From a virus, in IMG/VR virus record IMGVR_UViG_3300033064_001031, positions 1-63,566 of that record: a stretch of 63,566 nt of DNA. The stretch is one strand, 5' to 3'. Below, in pieces: positions 7,248 through 18,100 of the stretch. The stretch's first letter is position 1; each line of letters starts with the position of its first letter. A program made the position numbers and the translations under genes. The notes under the pieces are model-generated. The model searched no databases and was not told the origin of the DNA. It saw only the letters and a list, made by a program, of their open reading frames with translations.

Positions 7248-8828
7248 TCAGGAGAAGCTGCCGCTCACGTCGGGGTCGGACGCCCAGAGGTTGGACAGCT
7301 CCTGGACCTCGTTGCCCTTGACGCTGGCCGTCTTCGGCACGTTGCCCACGGACTTGACGCCCTTGGAAGCCGTGCGCTTCTGCGGCTTGAGCAGGGACGC
7401 CAGGCTGGCCTCCTTGTCGGAGCCCTTGTCCTCGTCGTCGTCCGCATCGTCGTCGTCGGAGCCGAAGACCTCCTGGAAGGCCGCCTTGTCCGCCGCCGTC
7501 AGCGAGGTGCCGTCGCTCAGACCCATGGGGTCGAAGCCGGTGGCGAAGAACTCGGCGTCGCCGGAAGCCTCCTTGTCGGAGCCCTCGTCGTCGTCGCCTT
7601 CGTCGTCGCCCTCGTCGTCGCCCTCATCGTCGCCCTCGTCGTCGCCCTCGTCGTCGCCCTCGTCGTCGTCGTCGTCGGACTTCTTGGCGGCCTTCTTGCC
7701 CCCGACGATCTCGTCGTCGGCGTCCTCGTCGTCATCCGACTTCTTGGCCTTCTTGCCCGCCATCACGTCGCCGCAGCCCATGACCTCATCCTCGGGGGCC
7801 TCGTCGAACTGCATGGCCGAGAGCATCTCCAGCTCATCGTCGTCGAAGTCGGCTTCGTGCCCGAACGCGAGCTTGCCCGCCTCCTTGCCCTCGTCGTCGT
7901 CCTCGTCCTCGTCGTCCGAGGCCTCCTTGTCGGAGCCCTTGTCCTTCTTGGCCTCGCAGTTGTCCCGCATCCCGCCCTCGGGGAGCTTCTCGCAGCCCGC
8001 CTGGACCTCGTGCCGGGCGATGATGCCGTCGCCGTCCGTGTCGAGGCTGGCGAACATGGAGCGGGGGCCGCCCCAGTCCTCGGCGGTCACGAAGCCGTCG
8101 CCGTCGTCGTCGTAGGCGTCGAACATGGCGAGGAAGGGAGCGGAACGGGCCTCCTTGTTGGCGGCCTCCTCTTCCTTCTTCTCCTGGTCCTCGGACTTGC
8201 CCTTGGCACCGAGGGTCTCGCCGTCCGGGTCGTTCTGGTCGGCTGCTGCACGCATGGCGAACAGCTCCTCCTCCATCGCCTTCAGACGGGCCTCCATGGG
8301 GTCCATGCCCATGTCGTCGAGGAGCATGTCTTCCTCGACCGTATCGTCCTCGGGGAACATGCCCATCAGCTCGTCTTCCATGCCGAGGAAGTCGCCGCCG
8401 AGACGCCCGATGCTGGCGTCGAGGGCACCGTCGTCCATCGACATGTAGCCGAAGGCCTGGTCCTCGATGGCGTCCCAGTTCGCCTTCTTGCCGAGGGTCG
8501 CCTTGGCGAGCACCAGAGCCTTGGCGGACTTGCGGCGGACCAGCTCCATGAGGGAGGCATTGCGGCCGACCTGACCCTGGTGGGCCGGGTGGTCCTGGTC
8601 TTCCACGCCGACGCCGGGCAGAGCGGGCGGGCCGCTGTCGCCGTAGGGGCCGGGGTGGACATCCTCAGCGAACTCCGAGGGGCCGCCGATGATGTAGTCG
8701 TCCTTGCCCGGGTCATCCTGGGTGTGGGCGGGGTGGTCCTGATCCTCGACTCCGTAGCCGGGGATCGCGGGGGGGGCAGACGCACCTCGGTCGAGGGCGG
8801 CCCACGTCATGCGCTGACGCTTGCTCAT
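7248..8828 (-). CDS. Acidic EF-hand protein, scaffold candidate
   Basis: A 526-residue, extremely acidic protein between the protease-like and capsid genes, the position of the scaffold (gp22) in T4-like phages. Residues 240-251 and 263-274 are a pair of EF-hand loops; the second (DTDGDGIIARHE) is fully canonical and the first has Asp at position 12. GVEDQDHPAH occurs twice (26-35 and 74-83). GSDKEAS occurs three times (298-304, 416-422, 469-475). Residues about 386-415 are a run of Asp-Asp-Glu-Gly units coded by 12-base repeats. A Met/Leu/Glu-rich helical part (about 90-200) could be the scaffold core. Calcium-dependent assembly is inference, and an internal core protein is an alternative. 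Confidence 0.6.
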   Translation of the reverse strand: MSKRQRMTWAALDRGASAPPAIPGYGVEDQDHPAHTQDDPGKDDYIIGGPSEFAEDVHPGPYGDSGPPALPGVGVEDQDHPAHQGQVGRNASLMELVRRKSAKALVLAKATLGKKANWDAIEDQAFGYMSMDDGALDASIGRLGGDFLGMEDELMGMFPEDDTVEEDMLLDDMGMDPMEARLKAMEEELFAMRAAADQNDPDGETLGAKGKSEDQEKKEEEAANKEARSAPFLAMFDAYDDDGDGFVTAEDWGGPRSMFASLDTDGDGIIARHEVQAGCEKLPEGGMRDNCEAKKDKGSDKEASDDEDEDDDEGKEAGKLAFGHEADFDDDELEMLSAMQFDEAPEDEVMGCGDVMAGKKAKKSDDDEDADDEIVGGKKAAKKSDDDDDEGDDEGDDEGDDEGDDEGDDEGDDDEGSDKEASGDAEFFATGFDPMGLSDGTSLTAADKAAFQEVFGSDDDDADDDEDKGSDKEASLASLLKPQKRTASKGVKSVGNVPKTASVKGNEVQELSNLWASDPDVSGSFS

Positions 8829-10330
8829 CGCTGTTCTCCTTCAGAGGGGCGACTGCCAGGTGTGTGGATGGACCCGCCGCGAGCCTGGCCTCGCGATAGG
8901 ATGAGCTTGCCGAGCCTGAGAAGTACCTTTGCCTCGGCAGAAGTGGGCTTGCGGCCGAGAGCCGCTTGGCAAGCCCGGACGTACTGGTTCAGCGACGAAT
9001 AGCCACTGGTCGAACCGAGCCGCAGAGCAGCCCGGTACAGGGGCACGGGGATTTCCACCCCGTACTCCATGTTCAGCAACGCGACCTTGTTCATCAGGTC
9101 AGCGTCATTTGAAGCGGTACGGCAGAGAATGGAGACGGCTCCACCGTATGCGGCCTTGCGGCCTGCATCGGGAACCATCTCATCCATCATCAGCCGGGAC
9201 TGCTTCACGATACTGTCGTTGGGAGCCGTGGACTCGCCGAGCGAGTCGTCCAGAGCCTCCCCGTCCATGTCCTTCTTGAGCTTCTTACGCACCCGGTCCT
9301 TCAGATGCTTCGCCAGCTCGTCTTCGAGGTCGTCGAAGGGACCAGATGGCTTCTCCGGGGCGGCCGGGGCATCACCCTCACCCTCGCCGTCACCCTCGTC
9401 CTCGTCACCCCACCCGGCCATGAAGGCATCGGGACCGAACGCCATCGAGGCAGCCTTCTGGCGGGTCGCCTTCGACCACTCTGCCGGAGGCTGGGCAAGA
9501 ATCGCGGCGGCTCTCTTTGCCAGTGCCGGAGTCACCTCGATGACGTTCCGAAGGACCGCGCCCGTGAACGCGGGGGTGCCGACCCAGGAGGCCTCGATGA
9601 AGTGGACCCCGCCGGTCGGGTCGATGGACTCGTGCCCACACAGCTCCGCGACCCGGTGCTGACGGCCCTGCTCATCGAAGAAGGTGTTGCCCTTCTCGTA
9701 CTTGATGTGGGGGCACATCTCCGTCTCGTCGGCGGCCCAGTGACCACACTTCGTACAGATCGTGCCATCGACGGTGCAGCCCATCGACAAGGTGCTCATC
9801 TTGCCGGACTCGATGGCAGTCACCAGGTCGGTGTGCTTGCGGTCCGTGGCGATGAGGATGTCCACGTACACCGAGCCGCCCACGTCGCGGGCAACCGCGT
9901 CGATGATGCGGCCCTTGCTCAGCTCCTCGACCTGAACGTGCTCGACGAAGTTGTGCCCGCCGATGAACGTCGCGTAGCTCTTGGCGAGTACCGCCCGGCT
10001 CCAGCAGTCGAGGTTGTTGTTGATGAACTTGTCGGCCCCGAGCTTGACCCGGAAATTGGCGAACTTCCGGTTGACCCTGAAGCCACCCTCCATCACGGAG
10101 CCGGTCTTGACCCCGGATGGCTCATCGACATCCACCGACGCCACGATGGTCGCGTGGGTGAGCAGGTAGTCCTTCGGGTCGAACGACTTGCCGAGGATCT
10201 CGCTGGCCCGGGTGACCAGGTTCTCGCTGACCTCAGCCGTCGCCTTGGCGGCCTGACGTACCTTCGACCAGCCCCGGCCAGAGACCTTGGGCTCCACGAT
10301 GGTCGCCTTGGCGAACTTCATCATGGGCAT
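8825..10330 (-). CDS. Prohead-protease-region protein with zinc-ribbon insert
   Basis: A 501-residue protein. The N-terminal 300 residues resemble the prohead protease/head protein family of large phages. A strand-rich region with VNRKFANFRVKLGADKFINN is followed by a small four-Cys/His insert (CTKCGHW then MCPH, near 192-210). GVHFIEASWVGTPAFTGAVL (about 250-270) is the segment that ends the protease-like domain in relatives. A candidate catalytic His (GGHNFVEHV, near 125) and Ser (KMSTLSMGC, near 182) can be proposed but not proven. The C-terminal 200 residues are acidic then helical and may be a scaffold-like extension. Its position between portal and capsid supports capsid maturation. It overlaps the scaffold start by 4 bases. 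Confidence 0.5.
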   Translation of the reverse strand: MPMMKFAKATIVEPKVSGRGWSKVRQAAKATAEVSENLVTRASEILGKSFDPKDYLLTHATIVASVDVDEPSGVKTGSVMEGGFRVNRKFANFRVKLGADKFINNNLDCWSRAVLAKSYATFIGGHNFVEHVQVEELSKGRIIDAVARDVGGSVYVDILIATDRKHTDLVTAIESGKMSTLSMGCTVDGTICTKCGHWAADETEMCPHIKYEKGNTFFDEQGRQHRVAELCGHESIDPTGGVHFIEASWVGTPAFTGAVLRNVIEVTPALAKRAAAILAQPPAEWSKATRQKAASMAFGPDAFMAGWGDEDEGDGEGEGDAPAAPEKPSGPFDDLEDELAKHLKDRVRKKLKKDMDGEALDDSLGESTAPNDSIVKQSRLMMDEMVPDAGRKAAYGGAVSILCRTASNDADLMNKVALLNMEYGVEIPVPLYRAALRLGSTSGYSSLNQYVRACQAALGRKPTSAEAKVLLRLGKLILSRGQARGGSIHTPGSRPSEGEQR

Positions 10331-11241
10331 CAGGACACCCTGACCTTCTGGCCGTCCAGTTCGACGCTGGCGATGTGGTCAGCCCCATCACCATCGAACC
10401 CGAACGCCTTGCGGTACTCGGAGTCGTCCGGGTCCACGACCACCTCGAAGCTGTGGCCGACGCTGCCGATGTCACCGATGTAGGCCATCATCTGCGACAT
10501 CGAGTCGGCACCGTCACCACGGCGGCTGAACTTCACCGTGAGGGTGGCGGGGGCGTCGTCTGCGGCCTGCTTGACCCGCTGGACCTGCTGGACCTCATCG
10601 AAGCCCTGATCCGTCGTGCCGTCCCACTCGGCCTCGATCCCGGCCTCGTCCACTTCCTCTTCGACGTAGTCCGGGTCACCGAGGATGTCCTGACGCTTGA
10701 TCAGGAACAAGCAGGACGGGCAGCCCAGCAGCCGGTGGCTCTGGCCATCCTGACGCTTGTAGTTGGCGGGACGGAGGTAGTTGGCCTCTTCCCCCTCGCC
10801 GTGGCACTTCTTGGGGCAGGCGTACTTGCCGCCGTCCACTTCGGCCTTGGTCGCCCGGTAGTGGCGATTCTTGCTGGCCCAGTAGAGAGCCGACTTCACG
10901 TAGGCGTGTGCCACCCGGTTGAGAGTCCGAGCAGCCGTCCGAGCATGTGGCCCACCGGGCACCCCGACTGACCCAGCCCCGCCGGGGACAGTCGCGTGCT
11001 CGGCATTCGGCGGGATGATCGAGATGTCGGTCACCCGCTGCACTTCCTCAACCGGGTAGCGCCCGGAACCCCACGGGAAGTCGATGTCCACCTGACCGAT
11101 AGCGGGCCAGACAGCCACCACGCTACCAGCCTGCGACTCGTCGGTCGCACCCCCGGCGAGGGGGTACGCCAAATCACCGACAGAGAACTCTGAAGCCCTC
11201 TGCTGGTAATCGACGTAGACGGTGGCTTGGCGCTCACTCAC
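10330..11241 (-). CDS. Unknown head-module protein with four-Cys zinc motif
   Basis: A 303-residue protein. Residues 1-75 form an SH3-like strand-rich unit (EFSVGDLAYPLAGG, GSVVAVWPAIGQVDIDFPWG). A zinc ribbon follows, made of CPKKC near 137-141 and CPSC near 172-175. The last 70 residues are an alpha/beta unit (ATLTVKFSRRGDGADSM). It overlaps the next gene by one base and is part of the block between the giant protein and the protease-like protein. It is probably a head component or packaged protein, but no family was recognised. Confidence 0.55.
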   Translation of the reverse strand: MSERQATVYVDYQQRASEFSVGDLAYPLAGGATDESQAGSVVAVWPAIGQVDIDFPWGSGRYPVEEVQRVTDISIIPPNAEHATVPGGAGSVGVPGGPHARTAARTLNRVAHAYVKSALYWASKNRHYRATKAEVDGGKYACPKKCHGEGEEANYLRPANYKRQDGQSHRLLGCPSCLFLIKRQDILGDPDYVEEEVDEAGIEAEWDGTTDQGFDEVQQVQRVKQAADDAPATLTVKFSRRGDGADSMSQMMAYIGDIGSVGHSFEVVVDPDDSEYRKAFGFDGDGADHIASVELDGQKVRVS

Positions 11242-11268
11242 GAAGGGAACCTCCCGGTCGTCTGCCGG

Positions 11269-12006
11269 TCAGGCGGACTTGGCGAGTCCGGCGAAGATGT
11301 CGGTCATGCGACCCAGCTTCTCGGCGGCGATGACGGGCACATCACCCGCGAGGTGCGGGAGGACGTGCCCGGCGGCACGGGTAAGCGCGGCAACCCGCTC
11401 CTCGGACTCGCTGCCTTCCAGCACGCGGGTCTGGAACTGGAGCACGTCGAGACCGGCCGAGGCCAGCTTCGTGCCCAGGCCCTTGACGGCCGGGTGCTCG
11501 GACGCGGCCAGCTTGGACGCGGCGTTGTTGATGTCGAGGTACAGGCTCGCCAGCCTCTTGCCGGTCTCCAGCGACGCCTGGATGCCCGCGTGCGGGGTCT
11601 GGCGGTCGGGGGAACCCGTGGGCAGCTCACCGGCCTCCTGCTTCTCACGAAGCTCGCGGTTCTCCTGCTGGGAGAAGTGACCGGCCATGTACGGCTCGTC
11701 GGTCTCCTGCTCCTTGGGGCCGGACTTCTCCTCACCGATGATCTCGGGGTCCTCGCCGATGTGGGCACCCTCGTCGAACACGTCGTCGCCCGTGAGACCC
11801 TGCTTGCGCTGGTCTGCGAGCTTCGCGATGTCCGCACCTGCCGACTTGGCGATGTGGTCGCTCAGGAGGTCGCACTGCATGGCGAACTTCTTGGCGATCT
11901 CCGGCTTGATGCCGAACGCCGCTGCGCCCTTGGTGATGAGGTCCGCTGCCTTGTCCAGGGTGTCGCCCGCGTTGCGAGCTGCCTGCTTCGAGAGCTTGCT
12001 GGCCAT
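11269..12006 (-). CDS. Helical head-module protein
   Basis: A 245-residue protein using the ATG at 12006, which has CGGAG about 10 bases upstream; the frame is open 17 codons further but without a ribosome site. It is almost entirely helical, with a Lys/Ala-rich N-terminus (ASKLSKQAARNAGDTLDKAADL), an acidic middle and an Ala/Leu-rich C-terminus. Its place between the portal/giant genes and the protease matches the small core proteins (gp67/gp68) of T4-like phages. That equivalence is by position only. Confidence 0.5.
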   Translation of the reverse strand: MASKLSKQAARNAGDTLDKAADLITKGAAAFGIKPEIAKKFAMQCDLLSDHIAKSAGADIAKLADQRKQGLTGDDVFDEGAHIGEDPEIIGEEKSGPKEQETDEPYMAGHFSQQENRELREKQEAGELPTGSPDRQTPHAGIQASLETGKRLASLYLDINNAASKLAASEHPAVKGLGTKLASAGLDVLQFQTRVLEGSESEERVAALTRAAGHVLPHLAGDVPVIAAEKLGRMTDIFAGLAKSA

Positions 12007-12083
12007 GATTTCTGTACTCCGGTGTCCGTTTCGGGGGGTGGACAGCACAGGGCGCACGATGGCCCTCGCTAATACCTTCCCGG

Positions 12084-12098
12084 TATAGGGGAACTATC
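12084..12098 (-). promoter_or_regulatory. Late-promoter-like element, copy A
   Basis: Minus strand GATAGTTCCCCTATA, in the 115-base gap between the giant gene stop and the 12006 start. A T7 run with a short AACC/GGTT stem just before it (12100-12121) may end the giant transcript. Confidence 0.55.
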
Positions 12099-12121
12099 AA
12101 AAAAACCTGCTCGGACGGTTT

Positions 12122-15100
12122 CTAAGCCGCCGCTCCCTCTCCTGTGTCCCCGAGAACCGCTTTCTCCAGCACGGCAAACTCTTCGGGGGTCATTTTCTGG
12201 ATTCTTTTCTTCTCGTCAGGGTCCGTCACATTCTCGATCCAGGCCTGGACGCGCTCTGCAAAGGGCTTCTCTGGCCGGATGGTCTTGTCGTCCAGCAGCT
12301 TGATGTCGCCACCGTTGTTGATGGCCCGGACGACGGCTACGGAGATGTCCTGCGGGTCGGGCTCGACATCGGAATCGTCCAGGACCTTCCCCGCCCCGGC
12401 GATCTGGGCTCGAACCAACATGTCCTCACCATCGAGGAGACAGGCAGCGACATCCTCACCGGATGCCATGCAGTCGGCCATGAACGAATTGATGGCGGGC
12501 GTCACCTCGTCTGCGATCACCGCGTCGGCCTTCTCGCGAGCAGCCTTGATGGCGTCGGCCTGCGTCTTGGGGTCGGCCTTGGTGTCCGTGATGGCCGCAG
12601 CCACCCCCTGCACCGTGGTCATGCTGTTGACGGCCATGTCGCGCATCATCGACCGCAGGAACTCCTGCACGTCGGGGGCAAGGGTTCGCTTGCCCTCCTT
12701 CAGGGACCTGCCGAGGGCTTCCCACGGTGTCCCCTCGGACATCTCGATGAGCATGTCGTCGTCCATGGTGCCCATCGCGTCACGGACAGCCGCACGACCC
12801 TCTGCCTGGTAGACCTTGGTGCTGTCGTCCATGAACAGGATGCCCGCGTTGCCCTGCTGGACCATGTGCCGGAGCAGCACCTCCCCCTTCGGGCTGAGAG
12901 GCTTCCGCAGGAGGTCACCGTTCGACCCCTGCACGTTGAACGTCTCCTCGTTCATGATGAACGCGGCCTGGATGCCGTCGATGATGGAGTTCAGCTCGGC
13001 AGCCTGTGGGCTCTCCGGGTCCAGCTCTGCGAGCTGCTCGACGGCCAGTTGCGCGGCCTTGGCCCGCTGCTCTGGGGACGCCCGCCGGAACTGCTTCATC
13101 GAGGCCAGTGCGCGATCCTTGCGGGCGTCACTGTCCAGGGGCTCCGACGACAAGGGCTTACCGCCGACCATGCTGGGGTTGAGCAGGACCGCATCGTTCA
13201 CCTTGGCCTGCACGATGGCCGCCGCGACCGCCATCGTGTCGCTGGTGTCCAGACCCTTGAACGGGTCCTTGGCCCCCTCCCGCATCATCTCGTTGGTGAT
13301 GCCGTGCTCAAGCAACTGCTCACGCATGGCCTTCAAGTCATCGGTGTACGCCGTGAACAGCTCTGGGTCCTTGGCCATCCCCTTCAGGAGAGCGGCTTCG
13401 GCCTTGGGCAGCTTGAGGTCGCCCAGGAGCTTTGCCACCTCCCCCTGGAACTGCTTCTGCTCGCTCTTGGGCTTCGCCGCAGGGGCCTCCGGGGACTTCT
13501 CATCCTCCGGTGGCTCATCCTCCGGTGGCTCGTCCTCTGGGGCCTCGTCCTCTGGAGCGGCATCGTCCGTGGGAGCCTCATCCTCTGGGGCTGCATCCGG
13601 GGCCTCCTCGTCGAGGGACTTCCCCTTGGCGTAGGCGTTGGCCTTCTCCTCGGCACCTTCCCCGTCCCCGAAGGGGTGCATGACCCCATCCGGGTTGATG
13701 GCCATCCACTTGCCGTCCTCCGTCTTCCACGGTGGTCCGCCCGGCTTGTGCTCCGGCTCTTCCTTCTTGGGCGGGGCCTTGAGCTTCGGGGGTGACGGTG
13801 GCTTCGGGGTCGGGGGCTTGTAGTGCTTGCGCTGGTCCTTCGGCTTCTTTGCCATCAGCACACGGACGTACCGCTCGGCCACCCGGCGAGCTGGTCCCGA
13901 TGCTGCGATCTTCTTGTAGTTGAGGCTCAAGTCCTTCTGGCCGTCTGACCCCATGCCCTCCATGTCGCCGTCATCGACGTTCATGCGGTCCCGGCGTAGG
14001 TCGTTGCGCGGGGGCTTCTTGCTGGGGTTCCGACGCTGGAGCCGCTCGACCTCGGCCTCCTCCTTCTGCCCATCGGTCTTCGTGGCCCGGTGGAGGTTCT
14101 TCGTGGGCATCTTCCACTGGTTGCGGAGCCCACCGATCCCTGCCCGCTCGTTCTGCACGCGAGACGGCTTCATGGAATCGACCGCCATGCTGAACCACTG
14201 GTTGTTCAACCGGAAGACGTAGCCCAGGGCACCACCACCCACGGAATCCGCTGGGTCCTTGTGGTCCGGGGGAACCTCGGACTGGCCCCAGTCGAAGACC
14301 GCGATGGCCTCGTCGGCTCGCTCGATGAACTTCTTGAGAGCACCCCGGAACGTCGCCCGGCGGGTCATCCATGCAGCAGCCCGGTAGAGCTTCGCTTTCG
14401 CCTGGAGCTGGCTCGACAACCCGATCTTGCCGTCATCAGCCTCGGAGAGGTAGCCCGCTGCCTGAAGCTCCGTCACGGCATCGGGGGCCACCGTGTAGCC
14501 TCGCCAGGTGAACGTGCCGTCCTTGGCGACCAGGATGTGCTCAGCCCCCCCAGCGGCCCGGTTCATGTCGTTGATGAGCGCCCACTCGTAGCTGGTCAGG
14601 CTGGAGATCAACCCGTCGAAGCCTTCCAGGGCGATCTGAGGGGCATCGCCTTCGTAGCCCTTCTCGTTCGGCCAGGCGTTGTTGATGTGGATGATGGCCG
14701 TGCGACTCATGCCCCGGCACTCGGGACACAGATCCGATGTCTCGACCTTGGGGCCACGACACCTGCACTGCGACACCTCCCCACAGCCGGGGCAGGTGTT
14801 GATGTAGGACTGATGGGCGACCCTCTCGCCAGCCAGCCGTCGCATGTCGGCCTGGGACGCCTGCTTCTGCCCGCACTGGTCGCAGAAGGGGTGGTCCACC
14901 GGGATGTCCTCGCCGCATCGGCCACATGGCTTCGTCGGCTTCGTCCCCTTGTAGTAGAGCACCACCCAGAAGGGCTTTCGCGGGGCCGTGGACCTCATCC
15001 CAAGGTCTGACCCGACGCCGTGGTAGCTGAGCTTGCCACCCCGCCAGTTCCAGTCGTGCAGCTCGTCTTCGACCGTGACGTTGAGCTTGTTCTTGTACGG

Positions 15101-18100
15101 GGACTTGGGCGTGCCGCCACCGAGCCACAGGTACAGCCGGTCAGGCTTCTCAGCCACCGGGATGCCATTGGAGCGACCACCCGGCAGCTTGAGGGGCACC
15201 CATCGCTCCAGGGCCGCCCCCTGCTTCGCCAGGTTCTCCTTGACCGTGCCGTCCCGCAGGTAGTTGTCCTCGATGCCCGGCACGAGGTACTGGCTCCGCA
15301 GAGTGGCTGCCTCGTGGCCCACCTCTTCGGCGGCCTCCGCGACGGCCTGCTCGAACTCCTTCTTGAGCTTCGTCTTCCGCTCCTTGTCGTCGGAGGGGAG
15401 TTTCCCGCCCTTGCCCCGGATGGCCTTCAACCGGGTCTGGACCTCGCGGTTGGCGTGGAGCCCCCGGATGTCCTTCGCCGTGATGCCATGGGGCTTCAGG
15501 TACTCGTTGACGGCTCCGGCATCGACCCTGCCGCCCTCGTAGGAGAACAGGGTGTCGCCCTTGCCCTTGTCCTTGACGGCCTCCTTGAGGGCAGACACCA
15601 GACCCGAGTCGGTGGTGGTCTTCTTCTGGCTGACGCCGGACTTGCCGACGTAGGTGATGGTCGCCTTGCCACCGCTGAACGTGACGTGCTCAGGCGTCCA
15701 GCCGGTCACGCCGACATGCCCATCCTTGGCGGACTCGTCGTTGCCGACCCGCTCGTAGGTGTCGTTCATCAGGCCCACGGCCAGGGCACTCAACCTGGTC
15801 TTGTCGTCCTTCGACTTGAGATCCTTCGTGACCGCCGACTGGAGCTTGTGGAGGCTGCCCCGGAGCTTCTCGACCTTCTTGGCCTTCTCCCGGTTCCGGT
15901 GCTGGATCTGCCCCTCGCTGTACTCGTAGACGGTGGTGGTCCCGGTGCCCTCGGCCTTGGGGACCTCCTTCTTGCCCTTGAACTTCGCGGCCGTCTTCGG
16001 GGGGTGTCCCGTCCGCATCATGGCATCCACCCACGCGACTACCTCTGGGTCCATGCTGCTCAAGGCCAGGATACGAGCGGACACCAGCTCTGCGAACCAC
16101 TCCAAGGAGTTCTCCTTGGAGTAGGCAGTCGGGAACCATGTCGTCAGGTGGTTCTCGTACCTCGCCTCGGGGGTCTTCGTCTGTTCGACAACGGCCTCGT
16201 TGTACGCCTCGTGTGCCTCCGTCTCCCACTTCTTCAATGCCGGGATGCCCTCGGCCAGCTTTGGACCCACCTGCTCCGGCCTCACCAGGTAACGGTCCGC
16301 ATGAACCACATTGAAGCTGGTCCCGAGGATGCCGAGCTGCTCCTCCTCTGGCGTCGGGGCATCGAAAGCCACCACGATCTTCGTGTTACGCCCCCGGCCC
16401 TTCTTCTCACGAACCACGACCCCCCGCTCGAACTCCGGCCCCTTCCACGGTCGGTGCTTGATGGTGAACCGCTGCCCCTTGCGGAACATCTTGGCGACGT
16501 TCCCCCACAACTTCCCGATCTTGTCCAGGGCCACCTGGGCCTGGGCCACCCCATCTTGTGGGGCTATGCCAGGCTCCAGAGTCGCCGCACGGGAGGCCGT
16601 GGCATACATCTCAGCGATGCTCCGATTACGGAACCCTCCGGGGACCTGGTGGGCGTGGACGTAATGGGCCAGCTCGTGGACGAACGTGGCGAACTCCGCC
16701 TTCGTGTCGAACGCCGAGGGCACCAACTGGATGAACCCACCATTCATAGGCGAGTAGATGGACCGCCGAGACCCGAAAGGTCGAGCTGCCATCAGCACCG
16801 GGATGTTGTCAGGTAGCCGGTACTTCGCTCGTGAATAGGCCGATTCCGTCCGCTTGAGGCCGTCGAGCACGACCGGCACCATGTCCGCGTACCGGGGCAG
16901 ATACCAGACGATGAAACGACCCTGCTTGATGGACTTCTGCCCCTTTGACCCAGGGGCAGCCCTCGCCGCCACCCGCACCTGGTCGGCCACGAACCGCATC
17001 GCCACCCGATCGAGGATCGCTCCCCAGATCTCCTCCTGCGGGTCAGGACCATCGAACCCACGGGGCAGAGCTGCTGTGCTCCGACCGTAGACCGGAACCT
17101 CCTGGAGCCCGGCCTGCTTCGATGCCTTGTCCTTCGCGGCCTGGTCCTTGTCGTAGCGGACCTTGAAGACCTTGACCTCCTTCTTGACCCCGCCCCCCGT
17201 GTCGCCCTTGGGCGTCTTGCGGACGATGACCGTGGGGTCGCCCTTGTCGTTCTCCCCGAAGCTCTCGATGCGACCAGGGCTGTTGAGGTACTTGCCCATC
17301 AGCAGCGGGTCACCGACATCCAGATCGAACTTCTTGGCGGCCTTGTCCTTCATCTGCATCCGAAGGAACTCGGTGTACTCCCCCGCGACCTTGCCGCCCT
17401 TGAGGTCGTCCCAAACGCGCTGTGTCAGCCGCCGGGAGTCCGTGGAGAGGGCAGGGTCGGACAGCAGGTGGCGGCGGGCGTACTCGCCCACCTGGCGGAC
17501 CTGCGGCCCCTGGAGGTTGAACTCCGTCATCAGCCTCCGGGTGTCCATCGACTTGCCCGGCTGCCGGAGCACCGCGACGTACTGATGTGCAGCGTCGCTG
17601 GAGAGCCCAACCGTGATCTCCCGCACGCGGGCGAGCTGGTAGGCGTCGAGGAAGCTCAGGCTCTTGCCGCTGGGGAGCCCCATGTCCATCAGGTCGAAGA
17701 TGAACTCGACCTTGGCCTCGCGGTCAGCCCAGTTGCCGAGGGCGTCCCGGAACGACTTGTCCTTCTGGGCGATCTCCTTGATCACATCCAGGAGGCCGAG
17801 CTTCTCCATCTCGATCAATGCCTTCTTGCCGGTGGGCTCCCGGAGGAAGGTGTTGATGAGCATGTTGCTCAGGTGGCCCGCCGGGATGTTCTTGATCTTC
17901 GCCTTGTTCTTGGTGATGGACCGACCGACTTCGGGGCTGATCTTGAAGCCGTACTTCACCAGGAACTTGATGGCCCTGATCATCCGGCTCGGGTCGTCGG
18001 TGAACGTCTTGTCCGGGCTGGAAGGGCACCGCATCACCCCCTCCTGGAGGTCACGCAGACCGCAGCCAGTCAGGTCGAGGATCTCGGCCTTGTCCGGCCC

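Noticed and set aside
7590-7670. Short tandem repeats as a CRISPR array
   Set aside because: They are 12-base units coding Asp-Asp-Glu-Gly in a continuous frame, without unique spacers.
15289-15751. Topoisomerase-like domain read as a phage integrase
   Set aside because: The residue spacings match topoisomerase IB, the domain is buried in a virion-module fusion, and no attachment sites or excisionase were seen.
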